This document shows positions 23,035-33,950 of a stretch of 64,000 nucleotides of DNA, one piece after another. This DNA comes from Catenaria anguillulae PL171 (taxonomy: Eukaryota; Blastocladiomycota; Blastocladiomycetes; Blastocladiales; Catenariaceae), in assembly GCA_002102555.1 (NCBI GenBank), contig MCFL01000034.1:186001-250000 (forward strand), in the 5' to 3' direction. Every line of letters begins with the position of its first letter. The first letter of the stretch is position 1. Below the pieces are notes generated by a model. That model saw only the letters and a program-made list of their open reading frames with translations, searched no databases and was not told where the DNA came from. The translations under genes and the position numbers were made by a program.

Positions 23035-25972
23035 CTACGTCGTCACCACCAACGTGTCTAGCCCACGCACCACAACACTCCGGTCATCCGTTCCATCCAA
23101 CCACGTCACCGCCGACCCGGGATTGACGCCATTCCCTTGCTGCTGCAACATGTCTGCGAGCTGCGCCTCGTGGACTTGCAAACCCTGTCGTTCTTCACCC
23201 GCCCATTGGCGTTCATCCCACAGTGGCATGTCGACAAACATTGGCGGCATCCACGGCAATGATTCCACGGGGACACGGAAAAAGGATGAGCTCGGATCGG
23301 ATTCGCTTCCGGTCGCGGTCGCCCTCGACGTGGTGGTCACAAGCACTGTGGACCCGGCAAGGTCATTGTTGTCGTTGTGACGGGAAAGCAAGCGAATGTC
23401 GCGCGTGATCGAATCAGCAGGCAATGTGGACGAGGTCGGCGGCGTGCTGATCAGGCGGGTAATGTGTGCGCCGTCCCAAGCGGATGTCGAGTCGGGTTGC
23501 AAAGCAATGAGATGAATGGCTGATCCAAGTTTACATGCTCAAGTGTCAGAGCGCAAACTGGGTCCACGCAACAGTGAATGAAACCAAACGTACGATTGAG
23601 AAATGACCGAGAGGTAGCCGCAATGACAAGCTTGGCATCCACCTCCGACATGGCACTCGACATGTTTTCAAGATCATCCGCGCTCGACTCAAAGTGAAGC
23701 AGCGGGACCTGGGCCATGACTAGCAACTCGGACGTGGTTCGCCGTGTCACCTTCTCCATCTGCATCGCCGCGTGTTCCTCCCACCTCTTCTTGAGCAGCG
23801 CCACCACGTCCTTGGCCTTCATTGACTCGAGCAGCGCGCGTGCCGAATCCGACAAGTGCCGCATCCCACTCAGAGGGCTTTCAGCCAACGGCATTGGCCG
23901 CACAGGCGGATCCATGTCACGCCCGACAATCAGCTCCCAACCGGGATACTTTTCTTGCTCGACGCACATTTTGACGACATGCACGGCATCCTTGAATCGA
24001 GAAACCGTACCGCCAGACACAAGGTGGGCTTCCTTTGGCTTGATGTTGGCAAACAGCCACGCGGCAAACACGTCACACTTTGAGCTCAGGGCACTTGCAG
24101 AGGGACCCGCGATCGAGGTGCGCGTGTTAAGTGCAACCAACACGTCTTGAAATGTGCACATGGGTGTGGATGGGAGAATACCAAGGTCGGGATCGATTTC
24201 TTCAAGAGCGATGCGGGTATCGAGGATGGACACTGGGAGGATGGCTGTGCTGGACCACTTGCGCAGCACTTGTAAAAGCAAGTCGAGTTGCTGTTGCAAG
24301 TCGTGCAGTTGCTGCGTGAAGCGGCGACTCAACGGGTGCGTTTGGCGCGGTTGGCGCCAGCTGGCGAAAGCCTGTGAAACAGCAGGCGGCCAAGTGAGCA
24401 GAGACACAAAGAAGAAGAACAAGAAAAGCCAGGTCATGAAACATTGGCGAACCTGATTTTGGGGTGCGTCGGGGATGTCGGCGGCAGCCAGGACGTCCAA
24501 CAGCGACTTTATGACAAACTCGCTCGGCATGCCTGTTGACAAAGCCACCATGAGCTCCGCTGCGGCAATCTGCCGGCCCGACAAGCACAATGAACCGGGT
24601 GTCCAATCTGAGAGCAGTTCCTCGGCTTTGTCATCACACGCCGCCAACAAGGGATCCACCAATACCGAGAAGCTGTCGGCAAATTGCTTGTACAACTCGG
24701 CCAAGGCCGAGCACGCGCTGCCCAGCTGGGTGAATGCCTCGTCAACCTCGGATCGAGCGCATTTCATCGCGGTGTAGTCACCGACGAGAAATGACCGAGG
24801 GAGCTGAAGGGACTGGACGGAAAGCTCCCACATGCACGGGTCCGTCGAGGATTCAATGGCAGCGTGCGCCGTGGCAGTGAGGAGGTAGAGCAGGTTGCGA
24901 GAGGGTGACCGAACAATGTTGAGGATGCGAGTGCTCTGATCATTTCAACACAATTTTCAGAGTGTGAGCAGGAAGTCGGACCATATCGATTACGAGCAGC
25001 AGAGCAGATTCCGCACCTCGCAGAAAATACGATGCTGCTGACCGTGCGATGAAGAGCCCAAAATGCTATTGCCGCTCGGATCACTATATGAAAACAAACG
25101 GGGTGAGCGAACGAGAATCGAGCTCAACACTATCACGATGGAGAAGAGACTGTTACCAGATTGTCATCTCGCCTGCATCGGAAACATGGATTGAAAACAA
25201 GGGCATTGGCTTCGTTGCCGTCGCTGGAGGCAGATGAATGCTCCTTGCGCTCAGCGACTACATCGCAGGATAAGAAAGGCAGTGTGATGTGGTCAGCAAA
25301 CGGGACAGTACAAATAGTACAAGCTCGATCAGATGATCAGGCGTACTGGTTGCAGGAACCGTTCGGTGGCCACGGTAAAGCTGTCGGACGCGCCATTTGC
25401 ATCGAACTTGCCGGTGGTCGGATTGATGCAGGCTTGTGATCGAGGCGGATACTCAAGGTACTCGGTAAAGCGTGACTTGAAGGCTGAACTGATTTTGAAT
25501 GTTGAAGCGCTGCAAGTGTGTATGGAGCAGCGAGTAATTGTGGTTGCTGTCAACAGGCTTGCTTTGGCGGTCGAGACGGGGATGGTTGAGTGGGCAACGA
25601 TCATCGTTTCTCCTGCCAATGGATGATATCACAATTCAGTACAAGCAATCTCGCGAGCATCGGCCCGACCAAAAGCAGATTCCTGTACGAACCAGACTTG
25701 TCCCATGTCAAGTCGTGCACAACCGACCTCTCCGGCAACCTCAGGGACCACAGCACATGCCACGATGTGCTTTTGGGCTGCAGCAGTTGGACCTCGGCGT
25801 CAAACTGCGCATCGGTGGTTTTCTCGGAACTGAGGGTCAGGACGATAGCGAGGGCAGTGCCTCGCGGTTGAAGGCGTGCGATCCGTGGACTTGGAACTGA
25901 TCCTTTTGAGGCGGGTCGGTATGGCGGGAGGTTTGCCACGGCGGCGGTCGGGTCGAGTCCGCGAGTCATCAT
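23035..25972 (-). CDS. APC4: APC4-like anaphase-promoting complex subunit
   Basis: Seven exons: 25972-25693, 25612-25347, 25257-25157, 25083-25017, 24935-24453, 24371-23594 and 23519-23035. They sum to 2460 bases (819 aa), close to the usual size of APC4. The N-terminal third reads as divergent WD40 strands (VVHDLTWDKSGETMIVAHST, then PLFSIHVSDAGEMTIW). The middle is a long helical domain with the APC4-like pattern around ELMVALSTGMPSEFVIKSLL and a following LHDLQQQLDLLLQVLRKW. The C-terminus returns to beta-rich sequence. APC4 is a scaffold in the ubiquitin ligase that drives mitotic exit. The call rests on architecture, length and motif pattern, not a search. The start ATG at 25972 gives the right phase. 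The duplicate at 31.3 kb suggests an older start about 30 bases upstream (MPFKI) that is out of frame here. Confidence 0.65.
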
Positions 25973-26574
25973 GATTGCCCATCCAAGTGATTTCAAATGG
26001 CATGCATGAGAGTTTTCATTGAGTATTTCTTATTTCTCCAGGCAATCAGACATTTTGAAGACGTCGTCATGAACGGCCCTGTGTTAACCGTTACCGAAGT
26101 CATCCCACCGCGAGACAAGACGAATGATGCCATGATGGAATGATGCTCTGGCATAAATATGTACATATGTATGTATCTTCGCGCACACTGCCAGTTGGTT
26201 TGCTGTCAGTCCTTTCCAGACGATTGTACGCATTTCCACTCGAGGCAGACTCATCTTTCAATCGCCTTTCGCATGCCAACCGTCTACGCCCACCTCCTCG
26301 TCCACTACACAACCCACTCGTTGCCGACCTCTGTCTGTTACCACACAACCATGCGCGTGTCCCACTTCCCACACACGTTAACTTGTATGTATGTGCGAAG
26401 GACAGCAAATGGAATACGGATGTCCCTCGTGCACCAAAACGGTGCTGAGTGTCGGATCCCAACGCGCGAACCGAAGATTGTTGTGCTGCTTACTTTCATG
26501 GATGTAGACTGCAAGCTCATTCCGGTTGAGTGCTTGAGTGGATGCTGTTGAAGCTGTAAACGGGAACGTGAGTG

Positions 26575-26715
26575 CATCTGCAGAATGCAGAGTCACCCCT
26601 TGGGCGACATGACATGACATGACATGACAGGGCCCTTTGAAATCCCTCTGAATTCTCCAGCTCGGCATCCACGTCCGCCCGAAAAGTTGCCCTTATTCTG
26701 ACTGTCCTTGTCAAT
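26575..26715 (-). pseudogene. Relic of the SF3A3 last exon
   Basis: On the minus strand this stretch encodes TFRADVDAELENSEG, nearly identical to TFRADVDAEFEDSEG in the last exon of the intact SF3A3 gene at 55007-54874. DNA similarity begins a little upstream (CAGAATAAGGGCA against CAAAACAAGGGCA) and continues weakly past the repeat (CTCTGCATTCTGCAG against ATGAGGATTTGCAG). The conserved frame is lost where a CATGT motif has expanded. No other SF3A3 exon is present, so this is an isolated fragment with no likely product. Confidence 0.8.
26606..26629. repeat. GACAT pentanucleotide repeat inside the SF3A3 relic
   Basis: About four to five tandem copies of GACAT. The intact SF3A3 gene has a single CGTCATGTCACG at the same point, so the repeat grew after the fragment was copied. 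Confidence 0.8.
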
Positions 26716-26819
26716 AGATTGTGCACGGAACGGATGCAATGCTACAGCACGAGAATTCCGATTCTCGATTCGAAAAATGGGTGAGTAGCTGAAATCGTAA
26801 TCCGACTGCGATTCGTTTT

Positions 26820-26841
26820 TCCTTTTTTTTTTTTTTTTTTT
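26820..26841. repeat. Poly-T tract
   Basis: An almost pure T run of about 20 bases downstream of RhoGAP J. Read on the minus strand it is poly-A. It may be a simple homopolymer or the trace of an inserted retrotranscript; no flanking duplication was identified. Confidence 0.6.
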
Positions 26842-27035
26842 TCATTTACTTCCAAGTGGGAAAAGCAGAGTCAAGTGAACTGACTGCATCGAGATGAGAC
26901 CCAATGACAGAATGCAACTTGACAGAGTTTCAGGGATATGTACAGACGGTGACGAGTATAGCTCGGAGGCAAAATCAGAAACAACAGAAGATGATGGACT
27001 TGATTGGTGAGAAGATGGGCGACCGGAGGCACTTA

Positions 27036-28266
27036 TTAGGATACTGGGAGAAACCACCAGGTAATGTCCTTTTCGGCAAAGATGACAGTGAGTGCAAGAA
27101 TGGCCCTAAATCCAATCATCACGAGGCTGCATGTGTCAGGACAGTGGTCGCCTCAACACGGAATTGCCGCCGGCAAGTTTTGGAATGTACCAGTCATATG
27201 CATCTATCGAGGAGACTTGGCCAAAGGCAAACATGGAGGGAGCGAGCATTTTGGCAAGGTTTTCGCCATCCATGGAGTTACAGTTTGCCTTGGCAATGAC
27301 TGCTTGAACAACATGAAGAATGCAGGCGAGCACCGATAGGCGATGCAGGTCGAGACATTGCAGCATGCATCGGAGCGCATTCTTAAACTGCTGCTGATTG
27401 GCTGTCCGGAGGTCAGCTGCATATTGGTCCATAAGCGCTGTTGGAACAGCACCGTTGCGCGCTGATGAACGAATGACGCATCAGAGATAGGATGGCGGGG
27501 CAAAATCCGAACCATGAATTCCCCGAGAGCAAGCCGTTGGCACCAACCGATCATCGTCACCGAGGCTACTCATCCAACGCTTCAGCAGCACGGCGAAATC
27601 CAGTGGCGACAAGTTGGGAATCGCGCCATACTCGGGCACATTGTTGTTGTTGTTGTTGTTGCGTTCGATCCAATCAAACCATCTATTCATGGCTGCTGCG
27701 TCATTTGCGGCTGCCAATCGAAAGATCCCATGCGATTCAAGCGCTTGCTTGTTGAGTAACATGCGCATGATGGCGTTGAGGTACCTTGGTAACTTCACAA
27801 CGGGGGCGAGCAGAGTGGGCAAATACTCGCAAGCCTCGAGCTGACCTCGGGCCTCGTGGAAGAGCTCTGCGGCCGATTTGCACCAGAGTTGAGGTGCGCA
27901 CATAATGCCGGCATGGTGGGAATCGGATTGAGTCTCGGTTCCACGACCCGTCAGCGCATGCCAGTACTTGACGATGTCCGACGCGCCGCCGCGGGCATGT
28001 GCATTGACCGGAATGCGACTTGGTGGCTGAATCTTCATGGCATGCAGCTGGGTGCGGGCCGCAGTTTGCAGCTTGCATTGGATTTGGTCTGGCGAATCAC
28101 CGTACAATTGAGCGACGTCGTACATGTGAAACACTGTTGGATACTCGATTGTGAGTTGGGACCCGACATGTTGGCCGCCTTGGACGAGTTCCTGGTCAAT
28201 GATTTCTGCCCCTGAGTCGCCGCGATGAAGCAGCGCTTCCAGGACAGGTATGCGAGGGTGAGGCAT
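27036..28266 (-). CDS. RhoGAP-domain protein (paralogue J)
   Basis: Three exons fit: 28266-27513, 27437-27191 and 27105-27036. They sum to 1071 bases (356 aa) from the ATG at 28266. A divergent RhoGAP domain is visible: LNAIMRMLLNKQALESHGIF then RLAA (the arginine-finger loop GIFR), PLDFAVLLKRWMSSL, ALRCMLQCLDLHRLSVLACI and MDGENLAKMLAPSMFAFG. A polyasparagine run (N7, from GTT repeats on the plus strand) sits between the finger and the next helix. The region before the domain (YPTVFHMYDVAQLY) matches YPTLFHLYCHGQFT in paralogue K. RhoGAPs switch off Rho-family GTPases that control actin. An additional 5' exon upstream of 28266, as in K, is possible but not identified. Confidence 0.78.
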
Positions 28267-28834
28267 GATGCGAATGCGAGTCACAAGGAGGAAGTTGACA
28301 GCAAAGACGAGCTGTGGGGAAACGCTCACGACTGCGCTGGGTCCCATCCGCATTGGGGTTGGAGTTGCATGAGGGCAAGGTGCACCGGTGGTGCAATTGT
28401 GTGATGCAAGTTGCAGTAGTGGACTACTCCATAGTGTACCGAAGAGTAGATACAGGTAGCCAATCCAGTCTACCCGCAACTCACGAACAGAATGTTAAAC
28501 CACCAATGCAATACCACCTGCTTCCGGATGCCAATCATGATGATGCCAAGGTTGCCCGTATCTGCCACCTGTACCCAAATGCTTCGTACGGTCCAGCTGC
28601 ATCCAAATCGTAGGACAATGACTTTTCGACAATTTGGTCATGCTCTTCGCTGGCAATATCACTCTGCACGCGTGTCCGTCAACCGCTGCAGGTGCTCGCT
28701 TCAAGTTGTCACCCTCAGGATCCTCATGCACACCAGCGGCGGCCTGAGAACGCGGCGCGGACTCGGCTCTACTTTGTCGTGCGGCAACGCCAATTCATTG
28801 ATTCTCGGTTAATCAGCTTGAGTCGCACTGGACG

Positions 28835-29047
28835 TCATGCGGTCCGACTCCATCGTCTCAGAAAGCCCAGATGAATAAGCCGGTTGCCCATGGAAGACGC
28901 TTCCGTTGTTTCACGCAGCATCCCCAGCCAGACCAAGAGTGCGAGCAAGGCCTGATCCTGGACAAAGCAGGCCACTGAGAGGGGCAGAAATAGCAAGAGC
29001 ATCATGCCGGCAAACACGCACAGAAAAAGTGCAAGAAACCATGGCAC
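28835..29047 (-). pseudogene. Possible 7TM (TM6-TM7) relic
   Basis: Encodes WFLALFLCVFAGMMLLLFLP, a short loop, then ALLALLVWLGML and SMGNRLIHLGF. The order (hydrophobic segment, turn, hydrophobic segment, small-residue motif) resembles TM6-TM7 of the array genes, where TM7 contains GFANAYAY or LAAGNAVGF. No start or upstream TM segments are recognisable. Resemblance is weak. Confidence 0.25.
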
Positions 29048-29109
29048 GACGCAAAAGGAAGGACAAAAAGTGGGGAGCGATGTTGGCGATGAGAATGAAT
29101 CAAAGCATC

Positions 29110-29545
29110 AAAGACCCAACTGCGCACAAAACCATAGGGGCCACTGTGGCATGTGACCAAAACGTGGGAAGGACGGAATTGAATCAACGTCCCTTGCACG
29201 CCCAATATGTTGTGATGTTTGTGTGCCGCAGCTCTAATCAAAGTCGACAGAACAAAATGCATGAAACCATAGGGGCCTCCAGCCGTCCATTGAAGGAACG
29301 GGGTCCGACACACATGACACATTGGGTGGATGCTTAACACATGGAACCGTCCAAGATGCCGGCAATGAACAAGTTGAACAGTCCGCGTCTGACCCTGGTG
29401 ATATTCCATGGCTCCGCACCCACCACCTATCAGCAGTAAATAGGCGAGACGACAAATGTGCGTGGGACCACTGAGCTGGGGAGCCGAATCGTGGGAAGGA
29501 CAGACATCCTGTGCACGACCGATATGTTGTGATGTTTGCATGCGA
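29110..29545. repeat. Imperfect dispersed repeat pair
   Basis: Two copies about 325 bases apart share CGTGGGAAGGAC, a variable spacer, then TGCACG(C/A)CC(A/G)ATATGTTGTGATG and TTTG (near 29163-29216 and 29490-29543). ACCATAGGGGCC also occurs twice (about 29130 and 29268). This suggests an old local duplication or a low-copy repeat element; no transposase or terminal repeats seen. Confidence 0.55.
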
Positions 29546-30024
29546 TTCTGCTGGGCACTGGTCAGAGTAAACTGTCGTCTCCGTCGAATACCGAATTGGA
29601 AACAGGAAAAAAGAAATGTGACGAAAAAGGAAAACTGCTTCAAGTATAAAAACCACAAACCCACTGCAGAGTATACATTGCCCACGAGCATTTGGTTAAG
29701 CGAGCGGAGGGGGGATGGGGGCGGCAACTGGCTTTTGTAATCCTCGCCAGTGCCGACCGAGGCATTCAACGATTGCCAAGCAGAAGGTTATCTTCCATCC
29801 TTTTGGTGCACGGATCCCTATCTTGGAAATGGGAGTCAAGGTCAGATGGTTGGTTTGGTTGGTTGACCGCCCGTGTTCGCAGCCTGAGTACATACATCGC
29901 GACCTCTGTTGACTGACGCGTGGACACTGTGACTGACGACTCAACAGTTCATGGCATGGACGCACCATAAGACGCTCAACTTTAAGTGCTGCGATTGAAA
30001 CGTCAAGCAAGAACAAGGAAACAG

Positions 30025-30561
30025 ATGTATTCATCCAAAAGACTTGATGCAAACATGACTTCTCCCACCACGTGCACGCCGCCCTTGACAACCACGGGGT
30101 CGACCAACGTGCCAGATGTCGATGTTGCCTCAGATGCCGATGGTCCTGCTCAAACTGAATGTGGGACTCCGAATGCCGCATCAGCGCTCATGCCCATAGC
30201 ACATGGCGCGCCAGATCCGTTTCGCATTACTCTGGAGATGGTATCTATACACTGGGGGAAATGCATAAGTTTGCATCGCGCGCGGAAGTTGAAGATTTGA
30301 CCTTGACGACGGCCATCATGTACAGATTCAAGAGGACGGAAAGCGCATTCAGAACCATGCCATCAATGAGCAACTTGAGAAAATGCTCGATGATGACCTT
30401 GTCTGCATCGAAGATGTCCTCTCACGTCGGCTCAGCGATCCAGCGGCCCAGCTTCTGATTACCGAGCAGTATGTCGATTTGATACTTCCAGCGGAGTCTT
30501 TCAAGCTGGGCCAAACTCATCTGTTCCATTTGTATCTCCCGCCATTCCTGTATCTTCTGTA
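30025..30561 (+). CDS. Hypothetical protein, structure uncertain
   Basis: I do not recognise this gene. A first stretch from 30025 reads MYSSKRLDANMTSPTTCTPP and continues with acidic and Ala/Pro-rich sequence to about 30240, where a GTATCT could be a splice donor. From about 30299 another frame reads QIQEDGKRIQNHAINEQLEK, then MLDDDLVCIEDVLSRRLSDP and YVDLILPAESFKLG, ending in TAG at 30561. The second part has a clear protein-like composition. The intron phase between the two parts does not work out cleanly, so a base error or a different exon border is likely. It may be a decayed copy of something now absent. Confidence 0.35.
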
Positions 30562-30804
30562 GCGAAATCAAAGTGAACGACACAATACAATCTGTGGCCG
30601 TCAAGTTTAGTTGCCTTTTCGGCGACCGACGCTTTCGCCAAGTGCATGGCGAAACGATGATACATGAGTTGTCTGTTATGTACTCACTGAGGCAAAAGGA
30701 CTCGCCAGTCAAAAACTCGGGGCGAATCACCCGGGTGCGAAGAATTGTCAAGGGTGGCTTTGGTCCGTTCTACAAAATGATTCATTGCCTTTCTCTTGGT
30801 GACC

Positions 30805-31303
30805 TTTGAATGTGGAAGCAGTGCAAGTGTGCATCGAGTAGCGAGCAATTGTGGTTGCTGTCGCCGCCGCCGGGCTTGCTTCGGCTGTCGAGACGGGAAT
30901 GGTCGAGTGGGCAACGATCATTGTTACTTCTGCCAAGGATATTTGCCAGAATCATCCATTCGGCCCGGATTTAAACAGGATCCTGTACCAACGAGACTTG
31001 CCCCATGTCAAGTCGTGCACAACCGACCTCTCCGGCAACTTGAGCGACCACACCACGTGCCGCGATGTGCTTGTCGGCTGCAGCAGTTGGACCTCGGCGT
31101 CAAACTGCTCACCGGTGTTTTGCTCGCAACTGAGGACCAGGACGGTTGTGAGGGCAGTGCCTCGCGGTTGGAGGACTGATCCGTTTGAGGCGGGTCGGCA
31201 TACGGAAGGGCTGGCACGGCAGCGGTGTTGTCAAAGCCTCGAGTCATCATGAGAGCCCAGGACAATGTGATTTTAAATGGCATCCATGAGAGTTTTCATT
31301 GAG
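30805..31303 (-). pseudogene. Truncated copy of the APC4-like gene 5' end
   Basis: Strongly similar to 25480-26022 in the same orientation. It includes 20 or so bases upstream of the start (GAGAGTTTTCATTGAG in both), the first exon with MTRGFDNTAAVPALP and QFDAEVQLLQP, the first intron and the start of exon 2 (MIVAHSTIPVSTA). Similarity stops near TASTFK. Exon 1 has lost about 28 bases, which throws QFDAEVQLLQP out of frame with the ATG, so no long product is possible. Interestingly its start (MPFKITLSWALMMTRG) is in frame while the corresponding stretch of the long gene is shifted. Confidence 0.8.
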
Positions 31304-31559
31304 CGGTTTTTCGACCGGGCCTCATCATGTTGTCCGTCTCAAGTGGCGTAAGGAAACCTCGATGACGATGCCCGTCGATTCGACCGGTAGCAGAACGCCT
31401 GATGTGAGACACGCTCTGACGGCAGTTATCCGACGAATGCAAGCAGCATTCAGCAGGTGTACTGTGTATTACTCAAAACTGAGGAAGACATATGGACGTA
31501 ACTACAAACACATTCACAACACGACCCAAGGCGAAGTAGGTCGGCTGAATGGCTCTCAC

Positions 31560-32945
31560 TCAGCACTTGCCTGCAAGCTCTGGATCGCTCGGGCCTTCTT
31601 CAATCGTCACATGCGGAAAGACAAGCAAGTAGTAGCGAATCACAATTCCTGGCCGCTTGAGCACATGATGAAGTCGGATGAACATCATGGTGGAAATCCA
31701 CAACGTTCCCGCAAGGGCAATCCCACAATGCCACCAGGCGTGAAGGTAAAAGTGTTCAATCCAAGCGCAAAACACACGGTCAAGGACCTACAGTGTCGCC
31801 AGACCGGTCAGTTGTGAGGGGTTGCAGACAAGGTGCCCAATCAGTACATGAGCAGCAGCACGACGCACCCAAACGGTGATGGCGAACATGAATGCAAGTG
31901 AGGTTCGAAGCATGGCCATGCGCACAACCTTGCACTTGAGCCCGTACAAGGCAGGAATAAAGAAGGCTGGCCCGAGGAGAATGCCACACGCGGCATAGAA
32001 CATGCCAATGAATCGATAGTGCCTTGGTTGATAGCAAGCAACGTCAGTTTACAGATGACGACCGAATCGGAAAAAGCAAATGCGACGAATGGATATTTAC
32101 CAATGAGCAATCGAGTAAACGATTCCAATGATCCACAGCGCTGCAGGCAGGAAACGGAATCGATCTTTGGGCTGATTCTCAATCGCAATGTAGAAGCCAA
32201 TCAATCCGAGGTAGACCTACAAGACAATCCGAGTTCAGCGTTGTCGCACGTGTGTGACCGAGCGCAGGGAAAACTGGTGGCGAAAAAGCGGACCATGGGC
32301 AATTCATCGAGAAGCTGCGCGGAGAGGAGGGAAGGGCCCGGTGAGAATCATCGTATACTATCCGGACAGAGCCGCAGCATGATGCAAGCCGAACGAGCCG
32401 TACCTGGGCTCCATAACGTAAGGTTGCGTGAAAGCTGAAACTCCCAATCCCAATGACAATCATGACAACATCTGCCACGTAGAATCGCTTCTCCACTGCA
32501 GCAAACTGCGTCAGATGCCCATACTGAACCAATGACGTTCACCGAGTACTGAGTGGGCGAGACCGTACTCTTGAGCCGATACGTGGTCCAGATGAGAAAC
32601 AATCCGCCGATAAAGAGTGCAACGTTGGAAATGGAGTTGGCAAACTCGGCGACGTAGTAACTGACGACATACTGGATGGTTTGGCGGTAACGGAGGCGGA
32701 TCATGATCAAGTGAGTTGCGACCAGCATGATTCAGTACCAAACTGTGGGATCAGGTCTCTTGCGCCGTACATTGCTCTCACACCAATCCACTGAGGAGGT
32801 TACAGGGCGCCATACCCCGGGGACATCGTTATCTGGAGTTAAGTGGATTAGTTCAGCAAGACTCTTGCATTCGACAGTTGATGATACATTGGGAGAAGCT
32901 TGGCAGACCTGGACCAAAGCGCTCGGTGTCGATGATGGGCGGCAT
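31560..32945 (-). CDS. Alkaline ceramidase (ACER/Ypc1 family)
   Basis: Eight exons: 32945-32909, 32832-32771, 32671-32569, 32495-32404, 32314-32294, 32216-32101, 32022-31848 and 31787-31560. They sum to 834 bases (277 aa), typical for the family. Family signatures are all present in order: VTSSVDWCESNYVVSYYVAE, FANSISN, VIGIGSFSFHATLRYGAQ, LLDELPM, VFCAWIEHFYLHAWWH. The His of SFSFHATL and the HAWWH pair belong to the zinc-binding set of these seven-TM ceramidases, which cleave ceramide to sphingoid base and fatty acid in the ER or Golgi. Exon 5 is only 21 bases and encodes exactly LLDELPM. The first exon is also tiny (37 bases). Family membership is very secure; the border of the exon-5 donor (GTCCGC) is the least certain part. 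Confidence 0.92.
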
Positions 32946-33950
32946 TTTACTTTCCAACTTGAGAATCTGGGGGCGCGAGACATGCACACGAAAGGACGAC
33001 GACGTGCGTGAGTGCATAGCAAGCCGTGTTGATGACTCGGCACAAACAGAGTGGTACCACTCATGTGAGTGATTTAGAGGGCGTGGGGTCACTCTATATA
33101 CCTCGCATGCGGGTAAATTGGATCAACCAACGTTTAGCAAGTGTCCAGGCAAACCCGCTGGCAACGAGGAATGACGGCGAGGGTCCTGAGTTTGCCCGCA
33201 TGGCACCGTCCTTGGGCGGATCTGTTGCATATGAATGCAAAGGTACATATGTGATTGTGTGCCGCACACAGGAAAACAACCGCATGTGGCTGTGGCGCTG
33301 AGGCAGGTGCAGGGGATGTTGGTTTCAGTGTTGCTTCATCGCGCATGCAGTTTCACACGCTCCACAGAAGATCAAGGCCGAGCAAAGCATGAAATGAGGC
33401 CAGCTAATCACATTTGAGATGAGCGAATCAGTATCGTGCGTATCGCTGTAGGTATGATTTTCTTTTTTCATCGGTTAGGCCGACCTCTGTGAGTTGGTGC
33501 GGCCCGGCGTTGCTGAGGCTCTACGTAACGACTTGGAGCCCCAGAAAGAATGTGCTGTGCGCCTCGCTGGCAAACCAGCAATCTGGCAAACAATTGATTG
33601 AATTGACGGGCCTCCGATGGTTTTCGAGACGCGTTCCTGTCCGTGAACGTGAAGGCTCCTGTCCGCACGCCAGCGCACCATCGCGAATGCGAGCGTTGTT
33701 CCGGATTTCTCTATCAACATTGTCGAATCGCCTGCAGGAGTTGCAAAAACTACATGCATTTAAAATAGAAGATAAATAAACCATCCATTGGCCGCAGCAC
33801 AGCCTGACCTCCGCATACGTCGCCGGCCAACCGCCTCTTTGCTGCCTGTTTTCAACCAAGTGTCGAAAGGCTCGAACATCACATCGCTACTTCCAAGGTC
33901 AAACGTCACTCGCTTGACACGCTACCGTAACCATTCCGTCATATCGCACC
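32946..33950. promoter_or_regulatory. Divergent intergenic region (ceramidase / RhoGAP K)
   Basis: About 1 kb between divergently transcribed genes; should contain both promoters. Short ORFs only, none conserved. Confidence 0.4.

Larger units (their letters stand above)
25973..27035. other. Intergenic with relic sequence
   Basis: About 1 kb upstream of the APC4-like gene and downstream of RhoGAP J. It holds the SF3A3 exon relic, a pentanucleotide repeat and a poly-T tract, each listed separately. No intact gene. Confidence 0.55.
28267..30024. other. Decayed intergenic region
   Basis: About 1.7 kb with no intact gene. The minus strand carries short coding-like pieces in changing frames: 28730-28495, and 29047-28835 with two hydrophobic segments. 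The repeats around 29110-29545 are listed separately. A long minus frame (29769-29002) overlaps the repeats and shows no conserved motif, so I do not call it. Confidence 0.45.

Noticed and set aside
26820-26841. Poly-T tract as evidence for a retrotransposed gene (poly-A tail)
   Set aside because: No processed coding sequence adjoins it and no target-site duplication was found; a simple homopolymer explains it.
29002-29769. 255-codon minus-strand ORF
   Set aside because: It covers an imperfect DNA repeat pair, and its protein similarity is only the repeat translated twice.
31299-31817. Plus-strand ORF of 172 codons
   Set aside because: It overlaps the last exon of the ceramidase on the other strand and has no recognisable motif.
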